Made by a program: the position numbers and the translations under genes. 64,000 nucleotides of DNA, taken from positions 126,931 to 190,930 of the forward strand of contig NZ_LBMK01000002.1 of assembly GCF_001005295.1 (NCBI RefSeq), given 5' to 3'. Of the stretch, positions 17,523 to 29,031 are shown piece after piece (the stretch's first letter is position 1; every line of letters starts with the position of its first letter). This DNA comes from Streptomyces yangpuensis. GTDB lineage: Bacteria > Actinomycetota > Actinomycetes > Streptomycetales > Streptomycetaceae. The notes beneath the pieces were generated by a model. It did not search any database. It was not told the origin of the DNA and saw nothing but the letters and a program-made list of their open reading frames with translations.

Positions 17523-17876
17523 TCAGAGTGCGCGGGCCGCTACGTCGCCGGACCGCGTCCGCGCCTGCTCCGGCGCCGGGATGACGGCGGGAGCGGTCAG
17601 GGTGGGGTCGATCGTCAGCCGGCACCCGCCGAGCGGCGCGGCCAGTGCGCGGAGCGCGGACTCGGACAGCCGGATCCACGGATGCCCGGCCCCGAGGGTG
17701 GCCGCCAGCAGGTCGGGGCGGGTGAATCCGACGGCGGTGCGCTCACCCAGGGGGGTGTGGAACATCCGCAGCACCACCTGCGGCGTACCCGGCCGGACGG
17801 GCACGTAGAGGGGTCCGGCCGGGTCCCGTTCCTCGGGCTCGGGCTCGGGATCGTCGGCGTACCGGAACAGACACAT
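17523..17876 (-). CDS. SAV_915-like / SseB-type small protein
   Basis: The 117-residue protein starts with ATG at 17876 after GGGAGG. It has an acidic N-terminal region (DDPEPEPEERDP) and a domain with LYVPVRPGTPQVVLRMFHTP, ERTAVGFTRPDLLAATLG and IRLSESALRALAAPLG. This resembles the SseB N-terminal-like SAV_915 family of Streptomyces, whose role is unknown. It lies immediately upstream of the LysA-type gene in the same direction with 12 bases between them, which suggests cotranscription. Family assignment is from memory of the pattern. Confidence 0.6.
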   Translation of the reverse strand: MCLFRYADDPEPEPEERDPAGPLYVPVRPGTPQVVLRMFHTPLGERTAVGFTRPDLLAATLGAGHPWIRLSESALRALAAPLGGCRLTIDPTLTAPAVIPAPEQARTRSGDVAARAL

Positions 17877-18117
17877 GGGCCCTCCCTGGGGAACCACGAG
17901 TGGCGGCTGAGGCCCCGGATGCGGGGAGGCGGTCCGGGGCACGGCAAGGAAGCTATCCCCGTTCCGGCCGCCCGGAGCCGCTCCGTAACGGGGCCCTGAC
18001 GGCGACCGGCCGAGCCCATACGCGTCGCTGACGCCGGGCGGGGCTTGACGGCTGCTCCAGAAGAGATAACACTCGGAGTGCAAGTTGTTTTGTCCTTTGG
18101 TGAGGGAAAGGTGCGTC

Positions 18118-18492
18118 ATGTCTGTCCTGTGCGTATATGCCGCAGCGGGCGCGGTCGTGGGCGCCGTATGGGCCTTCGGCGCGGACATACCGGCGTGGGA
18201 GCATGCACTGCGCGTACTCGTGATCGTGCTCTGCGTCAGCGTGGCCGGACGCCTCATCGCCCCCCGCCTCGCCCGCACCGGCCGGGCCCCGCTGGACCGG
18301 GGGCTGTTCCTCGGGCTGGTCGCGGCGAAGGTACTGCTGGTGGCCGTGGCGCTGCTGGTGGACTGGGCCGCCGGACTGTGGTTCTCCGAACCGGCTCTGA
18401 TCACCGCCGGGTTCCTGTTCCTGCTGGTGACCCTCGGCGGCCCCGTGTTGCACGAACGGCTGACGAACGGCGTTCCCCGGCCCTCCTGTTGA
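18118..18492 (+). CDS. Integral membrane protein, about four helices
   Basis: The 124-residue protein starts with ATG at 18118 after GAGGGAAAGG. Hydrophobic runs at about residues 4-22, 28-45, 58-78 and 85-108 (for example VLVIVLCVSVAGRLIA and VLLVAVALLVDWAAGLW) suggest four membrane helices. No catalytic or transport motif is seen. The upstream region is A/T rich for this genome (GAGATAACAC and TTGTTTTGTCC), which suits a promoter. I do not recognise a family. Confidence 0.65.
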   Translation: MSVLCVYAAAGAVVGAVWAFGADIPAWEHALRVLVIVLCVSVAGRLIAPRLARTGRAPLDRGLFLGLVAAKVLLVAVALLVDWAAGLWFSEPALITAGFLFLLVTLGGPVLHERLTNGVPRPSC

Positions 18493-18555
18493 CGGATCCG
18501 GGGCCGTCCGTGGCGCCGCCGGCGACAGGCGCCCGCCGGTGGATAACCTGTCGCC

Positions 18556-19590
18556 ATGGGCGAGGGGACGAACGGCATGGGCGGGGAACCGGACGGCCAG
18601 GAGTGGAGTGCCACGCGCTCCTGGGTGGAGAAGGAACTGGGCGGGGCGGAGCGCATCGACCGGGTCGTACGGCTGCGCGGCGGCTGGACCTCACACATGC
18701 GCCGCCTGGACGTCAGTGGCCCGGGCGGCCCGCGCTCACTGGTCCTGCGGTCCTTCGTCAAGCCCTTCTACGTCCGGCACGCCGAGGGCCTGCTGACCCG
18801 CGAGGCCGCCGTCCTGCGCCTGCTCGGCGACACGGACGTACCCGCTGCCTCGCTCGTGGCGGTGGACGCGACCGCGGAGCACTGCGACCACCCCTCCCTG
18901 CTGATGTCCCTGCTGCCGGGGACCGTGCGGCTGGGTGACCGGGACGCCGACGACCGGGACGCCGACGACCGGGACGGTGACGACCGGGACGTTGAGGACC
19001 GGGAGGCCGCCGACCGCGCCGAACTGCTCGCCGGACAACTGGTGAACATCCATCGGCTGCCCGTGACGCCGCCGCAACGGCCCCGCCCCTACCAGCCCTG
19101 GACCTCTCCCGAGCGGGTGACCCCGCCCGCCACCACCGCGCGGCCCGAGCTCTGGCAGCGGGCGATCGACGTCATCCGCCGGGACCCCCCGGCCCATCGG
19201 GGCTGCTTCCTGCACCGGGACTTCCATCCCGGCAACGTCCTCTTCACGGGCACCGGCGGTGATCTCCGCATCAGCGGTGTCGTCGACTGGGTGGAGACCT
19301 CCTGGGGCCCGGCCGACCTGGACGTGGCCCACTGCTCGACGGGCCTCGCCCTGCTCCACGGAGTACCCGCGGGCCTGCGCTTCGCCGACCGCTACACGGC
19401 GGCGGGAGGAACCCTGGCCGATGGCCGTGCCCATCTCTACTGGCGGCTGCTCGACGCACTGGCCTTCGCCCCGGACGCGGAGAAGGTCGCCGTCCCCTGG
19501 CGGGAGCTGGGCCGTGTCGACCTCACCCCCGATGTCCTGACCCACAGGCTGGAGGAGTACGTCGAGGCCCTCGTCGAGCGCTACGACTGA
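18556..19590 (+). CDS. Aminoglycoside phosphotransferase-family kinase
   Basis: The 344-residue protein has the APH/choline-kinase fold signatures: the catalytic loop FLHRDFHPGNVLF at about residue 218 and the metal-binding VDWVETSWGPADLDVAH at about 243. An N-terminal nucleotide-binding lobe contains RLRGGWTSHMRRL and LVLRSFVK. A low-complexity acidic insert near residues 132-155 is built from repeated DRDADD units encoded by a 15-base tandem repeat. The substrate could be an aminoglycoside, a macrolide or a metabolite; the sequence does not decide. ATG at 18556 lacks a strong ribosome site. Confidence 0.8.
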   Translation: MGEGTNGMGGEPDGQEWSATRSWVEKELGGAERIDRVVRLRGGWTSHMRRLDVSGPGGPRSLVLRSFVKPFYVRHAEGLLTREAAVLRLLGDTDVPAASLVAVDATAEHCDHPSLLMSLLPGTVRLGDRDADDRDADDRDGDDRDVEDREAADRAELLAGQLVNIHRLPVTPPQRPRPYQPWTSPERVTPPATTARPELWQRAIDVIRRDPPAHRGCFLHRDFHPGNVLFTGTGGDLRISGVVDWVETSWGPADLDVAHCSTGLALLHGVPAGLRFADRYTAAGGTLADGRAHLYWRLLDALAFAPDAEKVAVPWRELGRVDLTPDVLTHRLEEYVEALVERYD

Positions 19591-19594
19591 CCCG

Positions 19595-20173
19595 TCACAC
19601 TGCCTCGCGCCGGGCTGCTCCGAGGGTCTCGTCCGCCGTCTCGAAGCGGTGCTCCACCGGCCGCAGCACCTCGTGGAGGTGACCGAAGTACGCCGTCTCC
19701 GCCGTACCCGTGAGCACCGCCAGCAGGAAGGCCACGCACTGCGTGTCATGGTGCTCCCACAACGGCCCGCGCCCCTCGTTGTAGAGCACGGTCCACTCGT
19801 CCGGGTGCTGCCCGGGCCGTGCCAGCCAGTACAGGAAGGCGCCCGTGCCCTCCTCGTGCGCCCAGGGCAGGATCCGGGCGCCCTCCTCCAGCAGGGCCGC
19901 AGGCCTCTCCTCGCCCATGCCCCACAGATCGGCCAGGATCTCCTCCCGCTCCGCCTTCTCCGCGTACAGGTCGCACGAGGCGTAGGCGGAGCCGGGGACC
20001 AGCAGCCAGACCGTTTCGTCGAAGACGCCGTCGCCGTACGCCTCGACGAGCCGTTTGTAGTCGGCGGGCAGCGCCGTGCCGAGGGTTTCCTCGGCCCGCG
20101 CCCAGTCCACCGTCCGCGGCGGATCGGCGTGCGGCGGCGGGCAGAGGCGGACGAGGTCGTCGAAAGCGGTCAT
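19595..20173 (-). CDS. SMI1/KNR4 (SUKH) family protein
   Basis: The 192-residue protein has the SUKH-type core: EETLGTALPADYKRLVEAYG near residue 30 and DGVFDETVWLLVPGS just after. SUKH proteins often act as immunity proteins against contact-dependent or polymorphic toxins, or as peptide-binding adaptors. No toxin gene is adjacent here, so an immunity role is only a possibility. The ATG at 20173 is chosen because the family core begins soon after it; a ribosome site is not obvious. It is convergent with the kinase gene, with only 4 bases between the stops. Confidence 0.7.
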   Translation of the reverse strand: MTAFDDLVRLCPPPHADPPRTVDWARAEETLGTALPADYKRLVEAYGDGVFDETVWLLVPGSAYASCDLYAEKAEREEILADLWGMGEERPAALLEEGARILPWAHEEGTGAFLYWLARPGQHPDEWTVLYNEGRGPLWEHHDTQCVAFLLAVLTGTAETAYFGHLHEVLRPVEHRFETADETLGAARREAV

Positions 20174-20399
20174 GGAACGGACGCTACCGGGCCCCGGAGC
20201 ACTGGCTGCGGGCGGGTCGCGACCCCGCGACCACGCGGGCATGCGGACCTGGGCCATGGCGTGCCTCGCGTTCGGCTTCCTGCTCGCCGCCGGCCGGCTC
20301 CGTTCGCCCGGTGCTTCCTGGCATGAGTCCGCGCCGACGGCCCGGAGGCGGGCCGCCGACGCGGCGGGTGATGCCGTCAGGCGCGGCGTGCGGGTGCGC

Positions 20400-21143
20400 T
20401 CAGGCGCGGCAGCGCAGCATCTCGAGCGGCGGGTTGGCGTGGAAGTCCGACCAGAAGTCCGCGTCGAACTCGCGCTCGCCGGCCTCCGACACCGTCAGCG
20501 GCACCCAGGTCAACTCGCGGAACCCGGCGGCCCCCAGGCACCTCTCGTACACCTCGCGGCGCGGGAGGTTGGCGGTGAACGACACCGGCGGGTCGAGCAG
20601 CGCCGTGGTCCGCACCTGCGGCCCGGTCTCGCCCTGCGCGCCGGTGAGTTCGCTGCGGAAGCCGTACCTTTCCGGCGTGGGCCCGTCGAAGCGGAAGTCG
20701 GGCGACTGGTTGAGCAGGAAGAGCTCACCGCCGGGCTTCAGACTGCGGTGCAGTGCCCGGCACATCCGCTCCGTGGTGGCGATGTCCTCCGCGTAGTTGA
20801 GCAGCTGGACCGCCAGGGCCACGTCGAAGGGCTGCTCGATGGGCCGCAGATCGGCCACGTCGCCGACCTCGTAGCGCACACCCAGCGGATCGCTCTCCTC
20901 CAACTGCTGTGCCACGGCGATCATTTCACCGGAGATGTCGATGCCCAGCACCTCCGCCGCACCCCGCCGCCTGAACTCCCTGCTGTAGAAACCGGTTCCG
21001 GACGCCAGGTCGAGAACCGACCTGCCGCTCACGTCCCCGACCAGGGCCAGGAAGCTGGGTACCACCACGTACTGTTCGAGGGGCAGGGCCTTGAACCCCT
21101 CGTAGGCCTCACCGATTTCGTCGTACTGCTGCTGCGCGCTCAT
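20400..21143 (-). CDS. SAM-dependent methyltransferase
   Basis: The 247-residue protein contains the class I methyltransferase motifs VLDLASGTGFYS (motif I, near residue 43), LGIDISGEM, YEVGDVADL and LKPGGELFLL. The ATG at 21143 follows GGGAGG. The aromatic N-terminus (QYDEIGEAYEGFKALPLEQY) and the C-terminal half suggest a small-molecule or toxin-type methyltransferase, similar to many Methyltransf_25 proteins. The substrate is unknown. It stands alone between the SMI1/KNR4 gene and xdhC. Confidence 0.8.
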   Translation of the reverse strand: MSAQQQYDEIGEAYEGFKALPLEQYVVVPSFLALVGDVSGRSVLDLASGTGFYSREFRRRGAAEVLGIDISGEMIAVAQQLEESDPLGVRYEVGDVADLRPIEQPFDVALAVQLLNYAEDIATTERMCRALHRSLKPGGELFLLNQSPDFRFDGPTPERYGFRSELTGAQGETGPQVRTTALLDPPVSFTANLPRREVYERCLGAAGFRELTWVPLTVSEAGEREFDADFWSDFHANPPLEMLRCRA

Positions 21144-21317
21144 TGTGACGTCCTCCCCGTCGCGGCATGCTCCGGCCGCGGCGTCCCCCGTCCCCGGGGT
21201 GCGGCCGCGGCCACTGCCTGGAAGTCTCCACGGGGCCGGGCGGCCGCCCGAACTGGCGGAACCCACGAAGATCCGGGCACCGTCCCGGTGTCGTGTACGA
21301 CGGCCTCCCGGAGCCGA

Positions 21318-22176
21318 TCAGTCCGCGCCGTCGGCGGCCCCGCTCCGCCCGGCGTCCCGGTGCGGGCCGGCGGGATCCTGTTCGAACCTGCGGAGCAGGT
21401 CGGCCGCCACGCTCACCGCGATCGTGGCGGGCTCCTTCCCGGCGATACCCGGGATCCCGATCGGCGTCCTGATCCGGTCGATGGCGGCGGTGTCATGGCC
21501 GCCCTCGGTGGCCAGGCGCTGCCGGAACCGCGCCCACTTCGCCGACGAGCCGATCAGACCGATCGAGCCCAGACCGGCCGTGCGCAACGCGGCGTCGCAC
21601 AACGCCGCGTCCTCGGCATGGTCATGCGTCATGATCAGGACGTGGGCGCCGGACGGCAGCTCCGCGAGGACCTCCTCCGGCAGCAGCGGGGTGTGATGCA
21701 CCCGGACGTGCGCCACCGCGTCCGCGAGCACGCCCAGTCGCTCGTCCGTGAGCATGTCCGGGCGGCTGTCGATCAGGTGCAGGTCCAGTTCGTGGCGCGC
21801 CAGGATGCGTGCCAGCTCCAGCCCCACGTGCCCGACGCCGAAGACCGCCACGGCCTGGACCACCGGCAGCGGTTCGAGCAGTACGGTGACGGCTCCGCCG
21901 CAGCACTGCACGCCGTGGCGGCCGGTGACCTTGTCGTTGAGGGCGAACTCCATGAGCTCCGGCTCCGGATCGGCCGCGCCGGTCAGCTCGCGGGCCCGGT
22001 CGACGGCGACGGCCTCGATGTTGCCGCCGCCGATCGACCCCCAGGCCTCGGTCCGTCCCACGACGAGCTTGGCACCGGCCCGGCGGGGCGCGTGGCCGCG
22101 CACGGCAGCGACGGTCACGAGCACGCCGGGTTCCCGGCGTGCCCGCAACCGCGCGACCGCGGCCACCCAGCTCATC

Positions 22177-22184
<8 letters not shown>
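21318..22184 (-). CDS. xdhC: XdhC, molybdenum cofactor insertion protein for xanthine dehydrogenase
   Basis: The 288-residue protein has the XdhC/CoxI N-terminal domain (PGVLVTVAAVRGHAPR, GSIGGGNIEA) and the C-terminal Rossmann-like domain (VAVFGVGHVGLELARIL, LIDSRPDM). XdhC binds sulfurated molybdenum cofactor and loads it into the large subunit. The pair of cysteines GVQCCGG, typical of the family, is present. Its start overlaps the xdhB stop by 8 bases, so it is the third gene of a tightly coupled operon. Confidence 0.9.
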
Positions 22185-24572
<2,388 letters not shown>

Positions 24573-24576
<4 letters not shown>

Positions 24577-26057
24577 GACGACACCGCCTCGGTGGTTCGC
24601 GCGTACAGCTTCAGCAGGCTCTGCCCGAGCATCGCGGAGCGGTACTGGGCGCTCGCGCGGTGATCGTCCAGCGGCGTGCCCTCGGTGCTGAGCACCCGCG
24701 CGGCGGCCTCGACGCTCTCCGCCGTCCAGGGCCCGCCTTCCAGGGCGGCCTCGGTGGCCAGGGCGCGGACCGGGGTCGCGGCCACGCCGCCCAGGCCGAT
24801 GCGCGCCGTGCGGACGGTCCCGTCCTCGATGTCGAGGGCGAAGGCGACCGCGACGCTGGAGATGTCGTCGAAGCGCCGCTTGGCGATCTTGTGGAAGGCC
24901 GTCACGGGCGCCAGCGGCCGGGGAATGCGCACCGCGCGGATCAGCTCGCCGGGGCGGCGCACGCTCTGCCGGTAGCCGGTGAAGTAGTCGCCGAGGGGGA
25001 CCTCGCGCTCGCCGTCGGCGCCGGTGAGCACCAAGGACGCCTCCAGCGCGAGCAGTACGGGCGGACTGTCGCCGATGGGGGAGCCGGTGCCCAGGTTGCC
25101 GCCGAGGGTGGCGCTGTTGCGGATCAGCCGGGAGGCGAACTGCGGGAACAGCTCGGCCAGCAGCGGGACTTCACCGTCGAGGCGCCGTTCGATCTCCGTG
25201 AGGGTCAGCGCCGCTCCGATCTCGATGCGCTCGGATCCGACGTGCAGCTCCCGCAGTTCCGTCAGTCGGTCGACGGCGATCACACAATCCGCCCGGCTGG
25301 AGCGGATGTTGACCTCGACGCCCCAGTCGGTGCTCCCGGCGACGACCGTCGCACCGGGCCGCTCCCGCAGCAGCCGGACCGCGTCGGCCAGGGTGCCCGG
25401 CCGCAGGAACGCACCCTCGTCCCGGACGTATGCGGTGGCGACCGGCTCGGGCGGGGACTGCTCCCGGCGGCGCGCCAGGGGATCGTCCTCGGCGGGCATG
25501 CCGACGGCGAACGCGGCGTCGCGGATCGGACGGTAGCCGGTGCAGCGGCACAGGTTCCCGCTCAGCGCGTGCAGGTCGAAGCCGTTCGGACCGTGCTCCG
25601 AGTCGCCGTCCTGGCCTGCCCCGTCGGCCGGTTCGGCCCGGTCGCTGTGCGCGCACCGGTCGGGACGGTAGTACTCGGAAGCCATGCTGCAGATGAACCC
25701 CGGTGTGCAGTAACCGCATTGGGAGCCGCCGCGGGCGGCCATCTCCTCCTGTACGGGGTGCAGCACGGCCGGCGCACCGGATGCGTCGGCGGTGGCGAGG
25801 CCCTCGGAGGTGACGACCTCCTGGCCGTCGAGCGCTGCGACCGGCACCAGGCAGGCGTTGACGGCCACCCAGTCGGTGGGCTTCTTCACCCCGGGACGCG
25901 CCACCAGGACCGAACAGGCGCCGCATTCCCCCTCGGCGCAGCCCTCCTTGGTCCCGGTCAGGCCCCGCTCGCGGAGGAAATCGAGCACCGTGGTGTGGGG
26001 TGCCGCCGGTGAAATCGGTGTTTCTTTCCCGTTGACCGTGATCCGCGCCGCTACCAC
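24573..26057 (-). CDS. xdhA: Xanthine dehydrogenase FAD/[2Fe-2S] subunit
   Basis: The protein (494 residues from the chosen start) carries two [2Fe-2S] sites, CAEGECGACSV near residue 40 and CGYCTPGF plus CRCTGYRPI further on. The FAD domain follows with TVVAGSTDWGV and the flavin loop TLGGNLGTGSPIGDSPPVL near residue 325. Electrons pass from the molybdenum site through the clusters to FAD and NAD. I place the start at the GTG at 26057, which has GGGGA seven bases upstream; a TTG at 26099 would add 14 residues but has no ribosome site. An acidic linker of about 30 residues lies between the second cluster's halves. It is the first gene of the operon. Confidence 0.9.
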
Positions 26058-26517
26058 GGCACGTCCCCGTTTCGGCGCACGGTCGGTCGGACTGTCCAAG
26101 TCGCCATGTTCAGGAGCTTTCTCTTCCGGTGGTCGCAGCCCGGCATACGGAATACCGCAGCGCGACGCATCGGCACGCGACGACGTGCCGTAAGCGGTGA
26201 CATAGATGAGAGAAGGTGCCGGGGCCGCAGACGGGCACGCCGACGAAGGGGCTGCTCAGCAGCCGTGTGCTACACGACCCGGAGCCCAGGCGATCTGGTG
26301 TGCGAGGCGAATCAGCGCGGAGACGGTCGACATCCGGATTTCGCCTCCTTCCAGCAGATCACGAGCGGGTGCGGTCGAAGTTACGTTGCCGCGCCTTCAT
26401 AGGTCAAGCACGGTTCGGTTGATTCCATGAAAGCCGGCCACCTCGACCGGCCGGTATTCGTGGGAGACCCCCATGGCGCCCGCCACCCGTCACCCGTCAC
26501 CCCTCACGCATCACCCC
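26058..26517. other. Promoter region of xdhA plus a C-rich short repeat, no gene
   Basis: The first part should hold the xdhA promoter. From about 26479 to 26533 there is an irregular array of CACCCGT/CACCCCT units. The stop codon of the neighbouring minus-strand ArsR-type gene is itself one of these units, so the array extends over the gene end. No open frame in this stretch has a supported start. Confidence 0.45.
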
Positions 26518-27525
26518 TCACCCGTCACCCGTGGCGGCGGCGTCGGCGGCGTCGAGGAGCGCCTCGGCCACGGACGTACGGGCGTACAGCACGAAGCGCC
26601 CGGCCCGGTGCGCACTGACCAGCCCCGCGTCGCGCAGCGCCGTGAGGCACTGGGACACCCCGGCCGCCGACAGCCCCGTACGGCGGGCGAGTTCGGTCGT
26701 GGCGGCCGGGGAATGCAGCTCGGCCAGCAGCAGGGACCGCGAGCGGCCGAGTACGGCGGCCAGGGCGCCGCCCGAGGCGGCCGGCCGGGGCTCCCACAGC
26801 GCACCGATACCGCGGGCCGGATAGGCCAGACCCGGCGGATCAGGTGGTGCCACGCGGGTGAACGGCACCGGCCCGGTGAACACCGAGGGAATCAGCAGCA
26901 GACCGGTGCCGGCCGCCCTCCGCGACAGCGGTCTGCTCCGGTCGGACAGCTGCAGGGCGCTGTCGTCCCAGCTCACCGAGGCGTGGAGCTCGTTGAAGAG
27001 GTGGCCCGCGCCGTGCTCGGCGACCTGCCGCGCCCGGTGGAAGACGTCGGCGTCGAGCACCGCCCTGATCCGCACCCAGTAGGGGGCCAGAGCCACCTCC
27101 CAGTAGGCCCGGATCTCCTCCACCAGCCGCTCCAGATGGCGTGGCACGTCGTCGTACAGGCCGCGGAGCACCGGGCCGGGGCGCCCCTGCTCGGCACGCA
27201 GCCGGTCGAGCTCCCCGCGGACCCGGTCGGCGGGCGTGGCCCGGATCGCGGCGAGCTCCTCCTCCAGCGTGGGGGAGGGCCCGGCGGGCGCGGGATTGAG
27301 GAAGTCGGGAACGTACCCCGAGGGCGGCACCAGTGCGGCGAGCAGCCCGCGGTCGAGACCGGTGGCCGCCAGCCGCGGCCGCACCTGCGCCGTCCAGGCC
27401 CGGTGCACGGGGTGTTCGCGACCCGACCGGAGCAGACGCATGCTGGGCCCGACCTCCCACATCGGCGAGACCACGAAGCGCATCCGCGCCAGATCGCCCA
27501 CCGAGAACGCCAGTTCCGCCCGCAT
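26518..27525 (-). CDS. ArsR-type regulator with N-terminal DUF5937-like domain
   Basis: The 335-residue protein has a long N-terminal domain (ELAFSVGDLARMRFVVSPMW and LVPPSGYVPDFLNPAP) typical of the DUF5937 regulators of Streptomyces. A C-terminal winged helix of ArsR type follows at about residues 255-325 (LGRSRSLLLAELHSPAATTE, RTGLSAAGVSQCLTALRDAG). ATG at 27525 is preceded by GGGAG. These proteins are one-component repressors with unknown ligands. It is divergent from an aldo/keto reductase 94 bases away, which is the natural target. Its 3' end lies in a C-rich repeat. Confidence 0.8.
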   Translation of the reverse strand: MRAELAFSVGDLARMRFVVSPMWEVGPSMRLLRSGREHPVHRAWTAQVRPRLAATGLDRGLLAALVPPSGYVPDFLNPAPAGPSPTLEEELAAIRATPADRVRGELDRLRAEQGRPGPVLRGLYDDVPRHLERLVEEIRAYWEVALAPYWVRIRAVLDADVFHRARQVAEHGAGHLFNELHASVSWDDSALQLSDRSRPLSRRAAGTGLLLIPSVFTGPVPFTRVAPPDPPGLAYPARGIGALWEPRPAASGGALAAVLGRSRSLLLAELHSPAATTELARRTGLSAAGVSQCLTALRDAGLVSAHRAGRFVLYARTSVAEALLDAADAAATGDG

Positions 27526-27619
27526 CGACCGCCCACTCCCGCCTGCCTGCCCGCCCCGAGGATTCACGCATGCCTTAATCGCTGGGCCGGCAGCCTACCC
27601 GGCACCGATCATCCCGTGC

Positions 27620-28588
27620 ATGACCTCACAGACGAACACAGCGGCAGGCACCTGGAAGCTCGGCGACCGCACGGTCAACCGGATCGGTTTCGGCGCGATG
27701 CGGCTGCCCCAGAGCGGCGAGGCCCTCATCGGCGATGCCGTCCCGCGCGACCGCGGCCGGGCGATCGACGTACTGCGCCGCGCCGTGGACCTCGGCGTGA
27801 ACCACATCGACACCGCGGCGTTCTACTTCTCCCCGCTGCGCTCCGCCAACGAGCTGATCAACCGCGCCCTGGCCCCGTACCCCGAGGACCTGGTGATCGC
27901 CACCAAGGTCGGGCCCGGCCGCGACCTCTCGGGTGAATGGCTGCCCCACGCCCGGCCCGGACAACTGCGCGGCCAGGTGGAGGAGAACCTCCGTCAGCTG
28001 GGCCGCGACCACCTCGACGTGGTGAACCTGCGGATCGTCGGCACCGATTCGATCGCCGAACGTTTCGGCGCGCTGGCGGAGCTCCGGGAAGCCGGCCTCA
28101 TCCGCCACCTGGGCCTGTCGAACGTCCGCCCCCACCACCTGGCCGAGGCCAGGGCCATCGCACCGGTGGTGTGCGTGCAGAACATGTACGGGATCGGCGT
28201 ACAGCCCGAGCAGGACGAGTTCCTGCGGACGTGTGGCGAGCAAGGCGTCGCGTTCGTGCCGTTCTACTCGATCGCCGGCACCGGACGCCAGGCCGGGGCC
28301 GGCGGCGACGACAGCGCCGAGGTGCTGGAGGTCGCCCGGGCGCACGGGGCGAGCGCGGCGCAGGTCCGGCTGGCCTGGACGCTGCAGCGGGGACCGCACG
28401 TCCTGGCGATCCCGGGCACGGGCGACCCGGCGCACCTCGCCGCCAACGTGGCCGCCGGCGCCCTGCGGCTCTCACCGGCCGACCTGGCCCTGCTGGACTC
28501 CGTGCACCACGCCCGTCCGAAGCCGGGCGGGTCCGCCGAGGGCCCTGGGAGCACGGGCCGGGGCGGCATCCGCAACGATGCGCAGTGA
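27620..28588 (+). CDS. Aldo/keto reductase
   Basis: The 322-residue enzyme should reduce aldehydes or ketones with NADPH. The family residues are seen: FGAMRLP, the catalytic aspartate and tyrosine in NHIDTAAFYFSPLRSANELI, the lysine in LVIATKVGPG, the region RDHLDVVNLRI in place of the usual His loop, and the NADP-binding IPGTGDPAHLAANV near the end. The catalytic His position reads Asn-Leu-Arg (VVNLR), as in several Streptomyces homologues, which may alter activity. No ribosome site precedes the ATG, so the message may be leaderless. It overlaps the next gene by GTGA. Confidence 0.85.
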   Translation: MTSQTNTAAGTWKLGDRTVNRIGFGAMRLPQSGEALIGDAVPRDRGRAIDVLRRAVDLGVNHIDTAAFYFSPLRSANELINRALAPYPEDLVIATKVGPGRDLSGEWLPHARPGQLRGQVEENLRQLGRDHLDVVNLRIVGTDSIAERFGALAELREAGLIRHLGLSNVRPHHLAEARAIAPVVCVQNMYGIGVQPEQDEFLRTCGEQGVAFVPFYSIAGTGRQAGAGGDDSAEVLEVARAHGASAAQVRLAWTLQRGPHVLAIPGTGDPAHLAANVAAGALRLSPADLALLDSVHHARPKPGGSAEGPGSTGRGGIRNDAQ

Positions 28589-29019
28589 CAGGCGGGGTGG
28601 GATCCGCCGGGGTCACACGGTCAGCCGGTGCAGGACGACATCGCTCAGGGCGCCGTCCGGCGCGGACGCCGCGCGACTCCCGGCGGCTGCCCGTCGGCTG
28701 GGCCGTGGCCCTTGGCTTCGACTTCCTCGGCACGGTTCTGACGGCCCTCGTGCTGTGTGCCGTGGGGTTGCTGCTGCCCGGGATCACCGAGGACTACGGT
28801 CCCGCCACCGGGCCCACGTCCCCCAGGGCCCTGGGCTTCTTCCTGGCCGCGCTCGCGCTGGGCGCGTCACTCGGCGCGACGGCGTTCCTCCTCTCGCGGG
28901 CCGGGACCGGGCGTTCGCGCGCCCTCGCCCTGTGGCTCTCGGCCGTCCGGCTCGGCCTGATCGTGCTCTCGGCCGCCGCCTTCGTGGTGGATGGCATCGT
29001 CACCGTCGAGCTCGCCTGA
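28585..29019 (+). CDS. Membrane protein coupled to the aldo/keto reductase gene
   Basis: The 144-residue frame starts at a GTG that overlaps the TGA of the reductase gene, the usual sign of translational coupling. After a basic N-terminus of about 35 residues, three hydrophobic runs follow: LGFDFLGTVLTALVLCAVGL, LGFFLAALALGASLGATAFL and LGLIVLSAAAFVVDGIV. This gives a three-helix integral protein. I do not recognise its family. A later GTG at 28597 is an alternative start. Confidence 0.55.
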   Translation: MTGGVGSAGVTRSAGAGRHRSGRRPARTPRDSRRLPVGWAVALGFDFLGTVLTALVLCAVGLLLPGITEDYGPATGPTSPRALGFFLAALALGASLGATAFLLSRAGTGRSRALALWLSAVRLGLIVLSAAAFVVDGIVTVELA

Positions 29020-29031
29020 TACGGGCATGGC

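Noticed and set aside
26416..26520. Small plus-strand frames overlapping the C-rich repeat
   Set aside because: They are translated tandem repeats without ribosome sites.
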